A stretch of 64,000 nucleotides of DNA from Hofstenia miamia (lineage: Eukaryota > Xenacoelomorpha > Acoela), in the NCBI GenBank assembly GCA_004352715.1, contig SCFE01000039.1, forward strand, positions 1,963,146 to 2,027,145, given 5' to 3'. Under the pieces are notes generated by a model. The model was not told where the DNA came from and made no database searches. It saw only the letters and a program-made list of their open reading frames with translations. Each line of letters begins with the position of its first letter. The first letter of the stretch is position 1. The position numbers and the translations under genes are program-made. Of this stretch, positions 24,119-36,194 are shown piece by piece.

Positions 24119-26188
24119 TAACTCATATAATGTAATTAAAAATCGAAATTAACAAACGTTTTGTTTTTTGTTTAAAGTTTACTTTTAAAATAATACTAGT
24201 CTTTACAAGTTTGTTTACGGATTGAAACTATCTATGCTCGAATTTTTAGTGTCCTAAGCTCCTTGCTATCCCACATCACGAACTAATTTGGTTGAAAAAT
24301 CAGGATGGTTTTCACACAATATATTACTAAATGTTACTGCTGCGAACTAATACAGCCAATGTCCCATCGTATTGAAACTTGTATTAAAAAAGACCACAAA
24401 ATACTAATTGCATGCTTTTGTTTCTATTGATAAAATACACATTTTGGCTTGAAATTATAACGTATATGATAAACCATGATAAAAATTTACGGCCTACTTC
24501 AAAAAAAAATTTCGTTTTGAGCAGACTTTTGGCCAGGACTTTACATCTGCGACACATGGTAAAAACCTTTAACAAAAATTGCATATTGCAGCGGTTTGAG
24601 TGCATGACTGTTATGCCTAATGGAAAAAAATACGGCCAGCCCCTGATTCTAAAAGAGCCCAAAATCATAATTCGCGCACCCTCCATGTATTTTTCAGTTG
24701 AAACAGTGTAAGATTTAAGACAACCATCCAAGCAACTTTGTTGGAATTCAAAAAAAAAAATTCTTCATACAGTTATTTTTATTTAATATATTTATTTCAT
24801 TAACTGAAAAGCTTACTAAACAACAATTCTCTAATGTGGTTTACATTATGAATCTCGATCCACTTGCAAAAATTATAATTTACTTAATAAATAAAATATT
24901 TTAAATATCTCCCCACGTCGTACAAAATCCTAAGTCGCACTTAATTAGGTGCTACTGCATTCCAATTTTTCAAAGACCACTTCAAATTTGAAAAGTTTTT
25001 AATGTAATGCGATATACTACAGTCTTAGAAATACATTGGGATTCTAGTTAGGGTTTTGCAGGATCAGGACTTTCATAGTTCCAGTGTCATTTAGTTCCAC
25101 TGCATTTGATCTCAGTTCCATGAAATTTTTTAGTCTCAGTCCCATTGGTCCCAAAGCATAGCTTCTATTTTGAACAAAGTTACCAAAAATTGGGAGTTAT
25201 ATTCTCAAATCCGTGGTCACATATCCTATATTCTTGATCTCAGTCCCCTATTGGTGTAAGTCACCTTCAGTTTTTGGGTACCATAAAGTAGACCGTCCTG
25301 CAGAAAATTCGTTCTAGGATATCAAATATTGAAAATAAAAAACAAATTTTATGAATACATCCGCAATGTACATTTAATGCGTCCTCCTGTTTGTATGTTA
25401 CAATTATAAGCAATTTGTTTAAAAATAGTTTACTTAACTCATAGAGCTTAAGCCTTGGATATAATGTAATTTTTTAGGACTATTACGTTGGGTTAGTCAA
25501 ATCACCTTCACTGATATGAAGTTAAGTCCTATGACATGTCAGAGTTCCCCATTATTGAACAAACTATTGGAAATTCTGTAAAAGATAATTTTAGTAGAAA
25601 ATCGTAAATTTATCTTTACACTTGAACACTTTTTGGTTATTTTGGCAACTTAATGTTTATAGAAAACAGGGCTGAAAAACATTTTATTATAATTATATTT
25701 TCTTCAAAAAAATTTCTATGATTACAAAAGTGCAACTTCTCCAAATGTTCTAATTTATGGATAGTGATGATTTGCTCATCTTACAAAACTGAGCACAATG
25801 CATGGAGTATAACCAGATTCTGAAGTTGGAAACCAGAGAAATGCATTGAATATCATAATGAAAAAGTTCTTTGACAACTTTTCAGATAGTTTTTGAAAAA
25901 ACACCGAAATCATGTTATAAAACAAGTATATTAATTGTTTTTTTAATAAAATCTGGGGAAAAGATCACATTGAATATAACGTCATGCTTTTCATTTCAAA
26001 TCATGGCATTATATGCGGAGAGCATTTTATTTCTGGAACAATAATTTATGTTCTATATGTTTATTGTAAGCTAAAGTAATTTTAGATTGCAATTACCCTT
26101 TTACTATGACAACTAGTAGTCCTATTTATAAAAACAATCGATAATCTAAAAATTTATATGATATATTGCTATCTTGAGATAATCTCGA
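24119..26188. other. No gene; degenerate CTCAGTYCC repeats
   Basis: Frames at 24384-24731 have no domain. At 25075-25260 the motifs AGTTCCA and CTCAGTYCC recur several times, probably a decayed repeat. Nothing else is recognised. Confidence 0.4.
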
Positions 26189-26330
26189 TTTGCATAAATG
26201 ACTACAGCTGTTTACATAATTAACGTTATTAAAATTTTAGTTGCTGAACAGTGAAATCTCAGCATTTAAAGTAAACATTTAAATTTGAATAAAATAATAC
26301 AATTTACTATGGCCCTTGCTCCACTACTCA
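26189..26330. repeat. Dispersed repeat unit, copy 1
   Basis: Matches 38042-38190 at roughly 80 percent over the last 90 bp. Shared blocks are ATTTTAGTT, ACAGTG-AATCT-AGCATTTAA, ACATTTAAATTTGAATAAAA and CAATTTA-TATGG. A TTTTAG acceptor-like site and an ATG bracket the best-conserved part. Confidence 0.6.
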
Positions 26331-26499
26331 ATGCTACAAGGATTCCTTTTAACGCATAGCATGTGACGTAGTTGCAACAGTGCCGAGTTTTGACAAGGCC
26401 AAATCCGTGTGGGACTTGGGCCGAAAAAATAACAACGAAGAGGGCCTATGATTTTGAAAATTGTATTAACATATATTCTTTCTCTTACTTTGATATTCA

Positions 26500-27900
26500 G
26501 CTATTATATTCAATATGTCAAAATGTAAAAACACGGCAACAAAAAGTGGAATTAACCCAGAAATTTCTTTAGTAATAACTAGGACGAACCGAAAGTCAAT
26601 AAAGTATTTCCCGCAAGCTGCAAATCTACTACTCGAGGGCCATTCGTCGGGAACAAACTGCAGAAAGGATGAAGCAGGGGATCATGGCATCGATAAGCCA
26701 CTGTTTTTCCACTGACGATAATCCACGCCATTCACAATGCCCGACTGGTACAAATTCATGGTGTTTTTTCAACGCTGCAATAGCTCAAGGTAAAGCACCT
26801 GGGAAACATAAGGACTTTATGTCTCTTCCCCTCAACGCCTCGTGCCTTGAAAAGCACATGGCACCTGTGTATGAACGCTTGACAAACTTAGACTTACTTC
26901 GCCGGTGTGAGTTGAAGGGAACTCAAAATGCTAATGAGTCGCTTCATGCGGTAATGTGGTCAAGAATTAGGAAGGACCATTATGCGTCTCGCCCTCGCGT
27001 GATATTTGGATTATCAATTGGGGTTTCAGAGTTTAACTTTGGCCCAGAGTTCTGTGGAAAGTTACGAGATGTTTATTGTGTAAAAACATCAAAAAGCACG
27101 CAGCGGTTGCAGGAGAGGCGTGCAAAAAAGAGACTGTACCACGCATCATTTATTGCCAATGAAAAGGTCAATGACAGGAACAAAGTACGAAAGGAGGCAC
27201 GAGATAGGCGGAAGAAATTGTGTGAAAAAAACTCAGATTACGACCCTGGAAGAGGATCTATGCCTCAATAAAATGTGTATTATGTTCATATTGCTAAAAA
27301 AATGTTATAAAGGTGTAAATAATATGTTTTTATCTTACTTCTGAGGTTTCTTTATGTTTTTTGCTTTTTTCTCAGTTTTGCATTTTTTGCCCAATTTCCG
27401 ACAGTCGAATCCCTACTCCTTTTTTATTTACCATTCAATTTGCTTCAAATTTGGCCAAGTTTGTTTAAAGACATTGCTGCTTCAGACTGTAGAAAGCTTT
27501 TTTTGATAAGGGGTGTAGGTTTAGTTGGGGGGCCTCTCAAAGTGCATTTATTGGTAATTTTTGTAGTTTTTTGCTCTTTTTTTATATGAAATTTTTGAGG
27601 GGCCATATTTTTTTTTCTTGGGTATATAGCCAATTTCCGGTTCTGTTGAATTATTTGGAGTACTGCTAAGAGGTGATAAACAAAGTTTGGTGCAAATTGA
27701 TTGGATAGTTACAGAGGAGTAGGGTTTTAAATTTTGTCAAAAAGTCGAGGTCGGCCGACGTTTTTGGGGGTCCCCGTGGATACGGGGGGTCAAAATTTTT
27801 TTTTGGTGATATTTTACCATTAAGTCTTCATGGGCACTTACATATGTAGGCTTAATTTCCCCATAAATGCTTTAATAAAAAAAAATTTCAAAGTAGCATT
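26500..27900 (+). pseudogene. MULE (Mutator-like) transposase, C-terminal part
   Basis: In one frame, ISRKLQIYYSRAIRREQTAE (near 26595) is followed in the next frame (26669-27271) by MKQGIMASISHCFSTDDNPR, HSQCPTGTNSWCFFNAA, LLRRCELKGTQNANESLHAV and a basic tail ending SDYDPGRGSMPQ. The 'CPxGxxSWC' and 'TQNANExLH' motifs mark the animal MULE family. The DDE catalytic core, which lies further upstream in relatives, is absent and a frameshift lies near 26668. The T-rich, GGGG-containing sequence to about 27900 is probably the element's 3' region, ending AAAGTAGCATTCCCC. No left end was found. Confidence 0.7.
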
Positions 27901-29629
27901 CCCCTTAAATATTTAAGAAAAGACTCCATTTTTAAATTTTGAGCACTGAAAAAGTTGTGCAGTCTGCTTTTGATGATTACATACGAAGTATTTGGAACAA
28001 GCGGTTAAAACCTAGTTATAAGAAGTTTTCAATTTGTATATGTTTTTTCATTTATATTCTGAATTTGTAATGAAAAACGCCTTATAGGTGCGGCACATAA
28101 TATAGAAATTTCAGTGTTCCTATGTTTTGTATTTTATGATAGGTTATACTTTAAACTATACATTTAATAAAAATAATGATTTGTATCTATCTATGATCTT
28201 TTAAGTACAATATTTGTAATAATTACAGAATATTGTCCAAATAAATTACAAATGCATATTGTTCCAGACAATCTGCATGTTTTGGCTTATTTAATTGTAT
28301 CATCAATGCCTACCACAGCTAACTTAAGATGTCTGTGTGCCTACTCAAAAAATACTGAAATGTTTAATGAATCCAATTCTGATAGAGCACATTTATCATG
28401 AAAAACTGGAGTTACATCATAAGTATGGGAATCAATCCCTGGCTTCTGTTGCTGTTCTTGTTGTCGAAAAATAAACCTTATTTGGCGAAATTTCAGTTTA
28501 GTAATTTAGAATACTTATTTACATTTTAGGTTTTCATTGTTTCCTCAACTAGTAAATGTTTAAAAGCCAATCGGTATTTCAATACAACAGTTAGCCTTGC
28601 TGCAAACTAATAAGCAAAATACAACTTTCACAAACAAGGAAAGGCCGAGAATAACGAACTCAAACAGAATTTATGGTCAATTGATAACAGATTTCGTTTG
28701 CTGCAAAACAAAGGTCTACCACAACGTCTTCAAACGTATGCTAACATCGCTGCTGTGCACGGGCACTTTGACGTTAGGATGATGGATCCAGTATGGTTCC
28801 TTGTGGTACACATCTCTGATGTGGCATATAGAAATAGTACTAAATTTACTTTTCAGCGTTGCAGACTGGTTCACAATGTACTACTCAATTTGTATTTCCA
28901 GCATGTAACCTCTTAACAAAGTTTTGCCAATATAATGATAACACCCATAATGCAGTTGCAAAATTTAAAAAATGGCTAGTCAAAGGTCTCAATTTTTTTT
29001 TGGCCCAGTATCAATGGAATGCACACGGTTGCAACATTTTTGAACCCATCGTTGAAGCTTTTTTCATAGTAGCTGAAGTAACGCAGGAAATTCCTATATT
29101 TATATTGGAAGTCTTATGAATGTTTTAATTCCGACATACGAACAATGACATTCATTTACGGACTTGAAATATTATTCAATTGATAAAATATATATAATTT
29201 ATAAAATATATTAATGTATCGAATTTTTGACAACTTTTAAATCCGAGGTAGATCCGAAATATTGCCAAAATTGACATCCGATCAGATCCATTTGCATCTC
29301 TGGAGTTTGAATTTAATTTTTACAGTTTAATTTAAGATTTTTCGTTATGAATACATTGTCATTGATTACGTCTTTATGTAGTTTAAAACACCAATGGCAT
29401 GAGATTGTAAAATGTGAAGCTTGCATCATAGAAATAATCTTGAACGTATTTTCATTTAATTTTTAAAAAAATAAGTAGTGTTGCGATTCAATTTTTTACA
29501 TGATGTAACAAACACTAATCATTAAAACTATAATAAAATTATTATCCATTTACAAATCTACTTTAAAATTTACGCTATAACGTGGTAACGCTACGGTAAA
29601 ATGTCTTAATATATCGTAATTTTAGGAAT
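27901..29629. other. No recognised gene
   Basis: Frames at 28597-29119 together give up to 86 residues without a known motif. The tract is otherwise AT-rich. Confidence 0.4.
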
Positions 29630-29808
29630 TTCTCAAAGACAAGAACAAATTATTCGCAGATCTACCAACAAATACTTTATTGTTCTGGAAAACCAATGCG
29701 AAAGAATATCCGATGCTTTCAATAGTAGCCAGAAAACTTTTTGCACATGCAGCACAGCGTTATAGAGTGAAGAAGACTTTTCCACAAGTGGATCGCCATT
29801 ATGAGTGA
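29630..29808 (+). pseudogene. hAT transposase C-terminal fragment
   Basis: The frame reads LLFWKTNAKEYPMLSIVARK then LFAHAAQ..., matching the hAT dimerisation segment ('p..WW..n...yP.La.lArk.L'). The usual SSxxER motif is lost. It ends at a stop at 29808. TTTTAG precedes it at about 29620. Confidence 0.5.
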
Positions 29809-30156
29809 ACTATATTGAGTTATTAAAAAATGCAGTTGATGCAAAATTATTTTCATCTTAAAATCGATATTTTTATATTTTAATGGTTTTGGCTATCACG
29901 AGTAAGAGCTGATTTTTACAGATTGCAAAAGGGCCGGCTGAACATTTGTTATGGCGTAAAGAACCGTGCTAGTTCCGGACATGAAATCACTCTGAACTGC
30001 ATCGTTCCAAACCGTAAACAAAAACACTTCAAATCTAAAATCGTTTAAAATACATATTCAGGCTTAAATGACAATAGAAAAAGCTACTGTCAAACTGAAT
30101 GCTATTGGCCAAAACATAGCAAACATACTTATCAGAAATTAATTTGGTTATAGATA

Positions 30157-30414
30157 ATGAAAAGTTCTGTTGAATGCATTAGCACACCGTACCAAGCAGC
30201 CTACTTGGCAACAAACGTGTTTGGAATAACGTTGGCAAGCATAATTGTATATAAACTACAAGCACTGAAAAAATTCAACAGCCCACTGTATGTTGGATTG
30301 ACACAGCTTCTATTGATTTCAGAAGTTTACAATTTACTATGCTTACTGTTCTACAATATTTTAGAATACTTTAAAGAGCAGCAAGTAAAATTCCTTTATA
30401 TATTGTGTTATGGA
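30157..30414 (+). pseudogene. Broken 5' copy of the seven-helix gene
   Basis: The first 86 codons of the family, ending at a single N (30415) followed at once by the complete paralogue B. The start (MKSSVEC) is like B, but the last ~70 bp (CTTACTGTTCTACAATATTT) match paralogue A. It is either an A/B recombinant or an assembly join of two alleles or paralogues. Confidence 0.7.
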
Positions 30415-30419
30415 NGATA

Positions 30420-31184
30420 ATGAAAAGTTCTGTTGAATGCATTAGCACACCGTACCAAGCAGCCTACTTGGCAACAAACGTGTTTGGAATAACGTTGGCA
30501 AGCATAATTGTATATAAACTACAAGCACTGAAAAAATTCAACAGCCCACTGTATGTTGGATTGACACAGCTTCTATTGATTTCAGAAGTTTACAATTTAC
30601 TATGCATACAGTTCTACATTACCTTATCATACTTCAAAGGGCAGGAAGCAAAATTCCCTTATCTATTGTGTTATGGAGCTGAAGGATTGCAAGGAAACTT
30701 TAACATAATTTTAGGTATTTCATTGCTAGTGAAATTGGGTGATCTTACTCCATACAAAAAATATGTTGCAAACGACAACATATTTTTGGCATTCACAACA
30801 CTTCTTGTTCTAATTTTAAACTATTTGCTTGCATATTATTTGATTGAAAAAAACATGCACTACTTGTCTCTATTTGGGCTCGTGAGGTTTGCTGTGGGAA
30901 TAGTAATTATTTGTTTAAGTCAAAGAGCGTTCAAAACAATGAATCATGCTTCGTTTGAATCAAGAATGCTCCAAGTGGCATGTATAATAATGCTCGTAAA
31001 TGGAATGAGAGAGACAGTTGGTTTTTATGATCTGCTGAAGTTCTTCCACATCAATGAAACGTACAAATACGTAAATCATCTCTGCATTTTAAAAATTTTT
31101 GGTGTCATGTTTGGATGCTTTGAGTTAATATGCGATGCATCCATTTTACACCTATTTGTTGTAAGAAGACTTAATAAAGCGTAA
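30420..31184 (+). CDS. Seven-helix membrane protein, paralogue B
   Basis: An intact intronless 254-residue frame (MKSSVECISTPYQAAYLATN...RRLNKA) with the same seven hydrophobic segments as paralogue A. Differences cluster in loop 2-3 (QFYITLSYFKGQEAKFPYLL) and after residue 200, with long identical blocks elsewhere, as in gene conversion or recent duplication. The 5' flank with its TATAG acceptor lies before the broken copy at 30157, so the real promoter and 5' end depend on resolving the N join. Family and function are not recognised. Confidence 0.7.
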   Translation: MKSSVECISTPYQAAYLATNVFGITLASIIVYKLQALKKFNSPLYVGLTQLLLISEVYNLLCIQFYITLSYFKGQEAKFPYLLCYGAEGLQGNFNIILGISLLVKLGDLTPYKKYVANDNIFLAFTTLLVLILNYLLAYYLIEKNMHYLSLFGLVRFAVGIVIICLSQRAFKTMNHASFESRMLQVACIIMLVNGMRETVGFYDLLKFFHINETYKYVNHLCILKIFGVMFGCFELICDASILHLFVVRRLNKA

Positions 31185-31399
31185 ATAAATCAATTTAAAA
31201 TGCTACTGACGTCCCCTCTGATTGCGATTGCGAATATTTTAATACCTAATAACTCATATAATGATCTAATGAAATAAAAATGGAAAAGGAAAACATTAAA
31301 AATTGTATGGATAAGAATCTTGACCGTCCAAAGTCCTGGTGACCTATTTTTTACTAAACATGGACTCAAAAATTTTTATCACACATTCTAAATCACAGA

Positions 31400-33500
31400 T
31401 TACCACCATTTGGACAGAAATACATTCACGTTGGAGATATATGTAGCATAAATAATATCAATATGAGAATACTAAATATTTATTTCAATAAAGCTCATGA
31501 CTACGAATATTTACTCCAAACACTAGAAAAACTCGGTTTGCCAAAAATTATTTCGCCAAGTATATTCCAACAATAAATCTTACTTACTAATCAATGGTTT
31601 TCTTACTTCCGGAATACATGCGCACAGAGTGTCCGTCAGCGATGCCCCTGTCGTGCATGCTATTTAACCCTTACTCAACCAAATTCGACCTGAACATCTA
31701 TTCGAAGGTTTTATGTATGAAAATATTGACATAAAATACCTAGCATTTGCAGATGAACATTACCTTAATTGCATCCAATTTTGAAAATTTTGGCAGTAGC
31801 TTCAAACAACTGAACAAATTTAGTAAAATCAGCGGCTCTGTATTAAAAAACAAAAATCAATTTACACAGGCATTAACAAAGCGAAAGAATAGTCTACTGA
31901 ATTAACATGTAATCACAATGAGATATTACTATTCTGCGTAAGGCTAAAATATCTTGTATGAATTCTATTAATAATAAAATGTTAATCAATTTCATTTCAA
32001 ACGCAAAATGTCCATTTATGATGAGGCCAAGACCAAGACCATTAACGTATTATTGTTAAATAAGTTGCTATATATTAAATTTAATGACCCACACTTCGAC
32101 CAGTAAATAATTCTATTCAAACCGCGACAAACAATGTAGTACGGAATAATAACGATCACTCACGTCCGACTAAATTATTGCAATTATAAATGGAGGAACT
32201 CAACTACCATAAAACTGCGAATATAATTGGCACTTTTTTTTTACTCAAAAATTTATTGAAAATTAGGGGGTGCGTATTATACATAGGAAGGAATTTTTGA
32301 GAAAAAGTTGATGTAATAACAAAATATATTTACAAGGTAGGTACTAATAGTGGCAATAGTGTCAGATAAGGGATCGACTAAACAACAATTTCATCATCAT
32401 TGCCTAAATCATTCATAAAATTGTCCATTGAGTTATCGAAAGCACAGTAATCATGATAGTAAATGTTACTTACGTATATGAAGAATTGGGGTTGCGCATT
32501 ATACATATGTCTACAACTTAAAAGTTAGGGTGCGCATTATACACAGGGGTGCAGTATATTCGAAATTTACGGTAGGTAACATACTACTATCAACTGGCAT
32601 ACAAAACAAACAACGCAGCTTACTGGACATGCTTAGTCATATCAAACTAAACTATCTAAGTTTTTTAAAACCATATGCCCCTTACTATTTAATACACTAG
32701 CAACTTCACAACGTTTAAAATTCCAAATAAATCCAAATTGCAGTAGCAAACAATTAGACGCGATTATTCACAGCCCAAAAACTTATAGGGATCCAATCAA
32801 ATTTAACCAGAAATAGAGACAGAACATCTGCAAAACTTTACGATACACAAACTGGGTTGCATATTAGAATTTAAACCCTCGATCAAAGGAGAAACACTAA
32901 GTGATTTTTGTAATTATTGTGAACCTGGAATTAAAAAATTCAAAAAATTAAACTTGGCATATTACTAGTCTCAATACTAAAAGAATTAAGCATACATAGT
33001 ACATCAAAATTCTGAACAGCAATTGCATATTGTATACAAATAATAGTCCTGCCAAAAGATTAACATTTTATAGATGCATATATCTTTTTGATTAACCCGT
33101 AAAACCTTTTTAGATAGCCAACCGGTCATTTTGAACGTCTCGGTAAAAATGTGTGAATTAATGTCATTTAGCGTATTACTTAGATTAAGATTTTGGTTTG
33201 TTTTCTGTTTAGTTTCTCTGTCTTGTATTTGTGTTCGTTTATTGTTTAGTTGTCTCAATATCCCGCTACTTCTTCATGTGTGCGTCTACCTACTTGTTAA
33301 CTTTTTGAGTAGAACCTGCTGGTACCTTTAATTTAATTCTCTTTTCGTTTGCATAATTCTCTTTGGTAACCCTATATTAATATTTAATAATAGAATGGTG
33401 CGTGAATGTTGCCGGAAATGATGCATTGTAGTGTTTTTTCGGTAAACTGATGACAAAAGAACTTGCACCAGCATTCTGAGTAACATCTGTGTAAAAAAAT
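31400..33500 (+). mobile_element. L1/Tx1-like LINE, copy A, decayed
   Basis: Near 31590 the frame LLINGFLTSGIHAHRVSVSD and near 31725 KYLAFADEH correspond to RT motifs (the usual FADD reads ADEH). About 31980-32110 matches the post-RT region of copy C. The 3' UTR is T-rich (33160-33330), followed by GAATGGTGCGTGAATGTTGC and a TGTGTAAAAAAA end near 33497. Stops and frameshifts are frequent. A MITE-like piece interrupts it at 32225-32575. Confidence 0.7.
32225..32575. mobile_element. MITE-like insert with GCGCATTATACA repeats
   Basis: It sits inside LINE copy A. It starts near ACTTTTTTTTACTCAAAAAT, carries GGGTGCGTATTATACA (32269), TTGCGCATTATACATATG (32491) and GGTGCGCATTATACACAG (32530), and ends AAATTTACGGTA. 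The ends are not fully defined. Confidence 0.5.
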
Positions 33501-34661
33501 TGCTAGAATTATCAATGTATTTAACAATGTAATGCTAGAAACTAAACTTCAAAATGTCATATTAAAGCCAACATCGAAATACAATTCTATTTTATACCGA
33601 TAATATCGCATTTATTCTTACACAATACGCATACGTTTGCAATATTAGCAGAATGATTTATTCATATAAACCTAATCTCTGAAAATCATAATCCATTCCT
33701 ATCAAATACATGCTTAGCGTATTAAAAGTATACGTGGTTGAAAATTTACATTGCATCAGCATCAAATATATTTTATCAAATTTACAAGTCATCAAATACC
33801 CTGATGTTCAGTGCATTGTTCATTTTTATAACAGTTGCAAATTTCTTAAATATAATTAAGACTACAATATACTAGACTTATAATGAGTCTCATAACTCAA
33901 ATACTTTTCGATTAACACGCAGCCAGAAGGTCTGTTTCTGGTAGCAAACTTGCACGTTTGGCCGGCTATGCCATCTTGGACAATATCCAGTATGCGTCAA
34001 ATTTCTTAATTGTAGGGTTCAACCATTTATAAAAAAAAACAAATAAGGCCTATTTACCTCCGCCAAAGATGTATAGTTTTAACTTCGGTTTCTGTCTGTC
34101 TGTTTTTCTGTTTCTGAGCAAAATTTCTCAAAATTAATGAATTAATTTTTACGAAAAAAACCTGGCATAACTTAGATCCCATTAAATTTTTAGACTCATC
34201 CGATTTGCCGACTAAGAACTAGAGCCAATTTAATGCACTTGTATTAGCAAATATCCATTAATAGACAGCGTATGTTAATGTATAAAATGTTTTACAAACG
34301 ATGAAAATGTTTTTTCATTTATACCTTCAATTAAGATCAATTTTTAAATATTTTTTCTAGGATTTAAATCGAAATACTAACTACCAAACTAAAAAAAGGT
34401 TTTGGAAATCAGCGTTTAATTCTCAAGATATTTGGCATTATGCACTTGGAGTTATAATTTTAAATGATTCCATTTTTGGAATACGCAATGCTTTGTCAGT
34501 TAGGATTCTCTTCATTTTGGGCAAATAGTTATTATAACAGATAATTAGAAAATATTTAATATCACCTCAGTAGTGTAATAGTAAATACCACAATTCATAA
34601 TACTTGGTAACCAAACCACATTAAAACTATTCTGAATATATCTTGAGTGATTAGGGAACGG
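33501..34661. other. No gene; repeat segment at 34050-34150
   Basis: CTCCGCCAAAGATGTATAG followed by repeated CTGTCTGT/CTGTTT runs (34055-34120) resembles a common invertebrate interspersed repeat. No coding sequence is recognised. Confidence 0.4.
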
Positions 34662-34757
34662 CAGAGTCGGCTTAGGACCGAGCTTTATTAAAAATAAGGG
34701 CCAGTTTAGGGCTAAAATTTTATGAAAAATCAGTAGAACTCAGCTGGACCCGGATTC
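34662..34757. repeat. Small GC-rich inverted-end repeat
   Basis: CAGAGTCGGCTTAGGACC at the left resembles the complement of the right end (CAGAATCCGGGTCCAGC). It is related to 20525-20625. Confidence 0.3.
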
Positions 34758-34905
34758 TGTAAAAATTTGAACTTTTTCGGAAATTTCGGCATCTTGACGA
34801 AGTCATTCATTAGCTACTTCACCAGTAGGAATTCAAATTATGATAAAGCCAAGGCCATTAATGTACTTCTATTAGCCAAACTATTATATTAAATTAAATA
34901 TTAAC

Positions 34906-36194
34906 TAGTGCTAGATCCGGTCCGGTTAAAACCGGTTAAGCAGGTTAAAATCGGGTTAAATTGTTAGATTTTTTATTTTCAAAATTTATTGATTACAATT
35001 ATTGCAACATTACAAAACAATAGAAATTGTGGCAAAGGGTGCAAGGATTCTTACCCCATGAGGGCTTTGCCTAAAACGTCCCAAAGAGTACCTCCTCGCG
35101 GTGGTTCCTGGATAATGCTAAAACTCAGTGGGCGCGTCGGTGTGCGGAGGTCTGCACTCACATCAGACGCTAAAACCAGGGTATAGAATGTGCCACAGTG
35201 TATACTGTGTATATATGGGGGCGGTAACGGTCAAGAAGTCTGTCTGTTCTAGTGTTGTGGAGAGAGACGGGTGGAAACACTGTTAGCAATAATGCTACAG
35301 GCACCAGTTAGGGTGCATCTCATAGGGCAGTCATACAGAGAGGAAACTCTCTGTCTCTGGCCGATGAGATAGGCCTAGGCCAGCGTTTGCTGTGCCTCCC
35401 TGTGAGGCAGCTTGCCATCTATTAAGGAGTTGAGCGAGGCTTCTATATTTTTCTAACAGAATTGCGGGTGCGGGCCCCTCACTGCCGATGCGGTGAATGC
35501 GGTTATAAAAATTAGACCCGCGTCCATCTATGGTCCTAATCTACATTTTGCCATTCAAATAATGGAATTGCAATAATAAAAAATTATCGAATTTAAGATA
35601 AAATGATGCATCGACTCCAACATGTTTGAATTCGAATTGTTGTCGCTAGACCATATTTCAATTAAATATAATCATCCATAAAGTTCGTATTCTATTCCAT
35701 TTTGTGCATACATTTCTTTCATTATATTTCGGCGATAGCCTATCTTAGAATACATGTTATCTATTCGAAAAACTTTACCATAATCCAAGAGTACTGTTTA
35801 TTGACCAAATTAAGAATTCTACATATGCCCCACTATGAAAATTTTAAAGAGCAATTTTTAAATTCAAGGTGGATATAACCAGAACAGCCTATTAACACAC
35901 GAGAAATCTGCAATAAAATTGACAAATATGATATAATATGGAACAAGCCTTTATATACACACATAAATATATGTATATACACATATAAATATATGTATAT
36001 ACAGATATATATATATATATATATAGATTTTATGTTAGCACATAGGAATGCACCAGTTTCATTTCGAAAGATAAAAATAAAATATATTTTTCATTTTAAC
36101 TTGAATATGATGCTAATTTTCGAAGATCCGTTTAAAACCGGTTAAGCTAAAAAGAGATCCGGTCCGGTTAAAGTATATAGAGACGCACATCACT
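34906..36194. mobile_element. Non-autonomous hAT-like element with GC-rich insert
   Basis: Flanked by an identical 9-bp sequence AATATTAAC (34897-34905 and 36195-36203), i.e. an 8-9 bp target duplication, inside LINE copy B. The ends are TAGTGCTAGATCC and, inverted, AGTGATGTGCG. Both subterminal regions carry CCGGTTAAAACCGGTTAAG-like repeats. The interior has a GC-rich block (about 35030-35520) unlike anything around it, and an ATATGTATAT microsatellite (about 35955-36025). It has no transposase. Confidence 0.75.
35030..35520. other. GC-rich captured segment, unidentified
   Basis: About 490 bp with high GC and several dyads (for example GGCCGATGAGATAGGCCTAG at 35361). It includes a TATATATGGGGG site. 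No open frame over 65 residues and no tRNA, 5S or known RNA signature were seen. It may be captured host or retroelement sequence. Confidence 0.45.

Noticed and set aside
24384-24731. Overlapping frames of 99 and 115 residues on both strands
   Set aside because: No domain, no splice or promoter context, and each is a shadow of the other.
25009-25025. Extra SL distal element (ATGCGATATACTAC)
   Set aside because: No companion elements or RNA core nearby.
33004-33331. Hydrophobic frame resembling a small membrane protein
   Set aside because: It is the T-rich LINE 3' UTR; equivalent frames appear in other LINE copies (for example 41944-42135).
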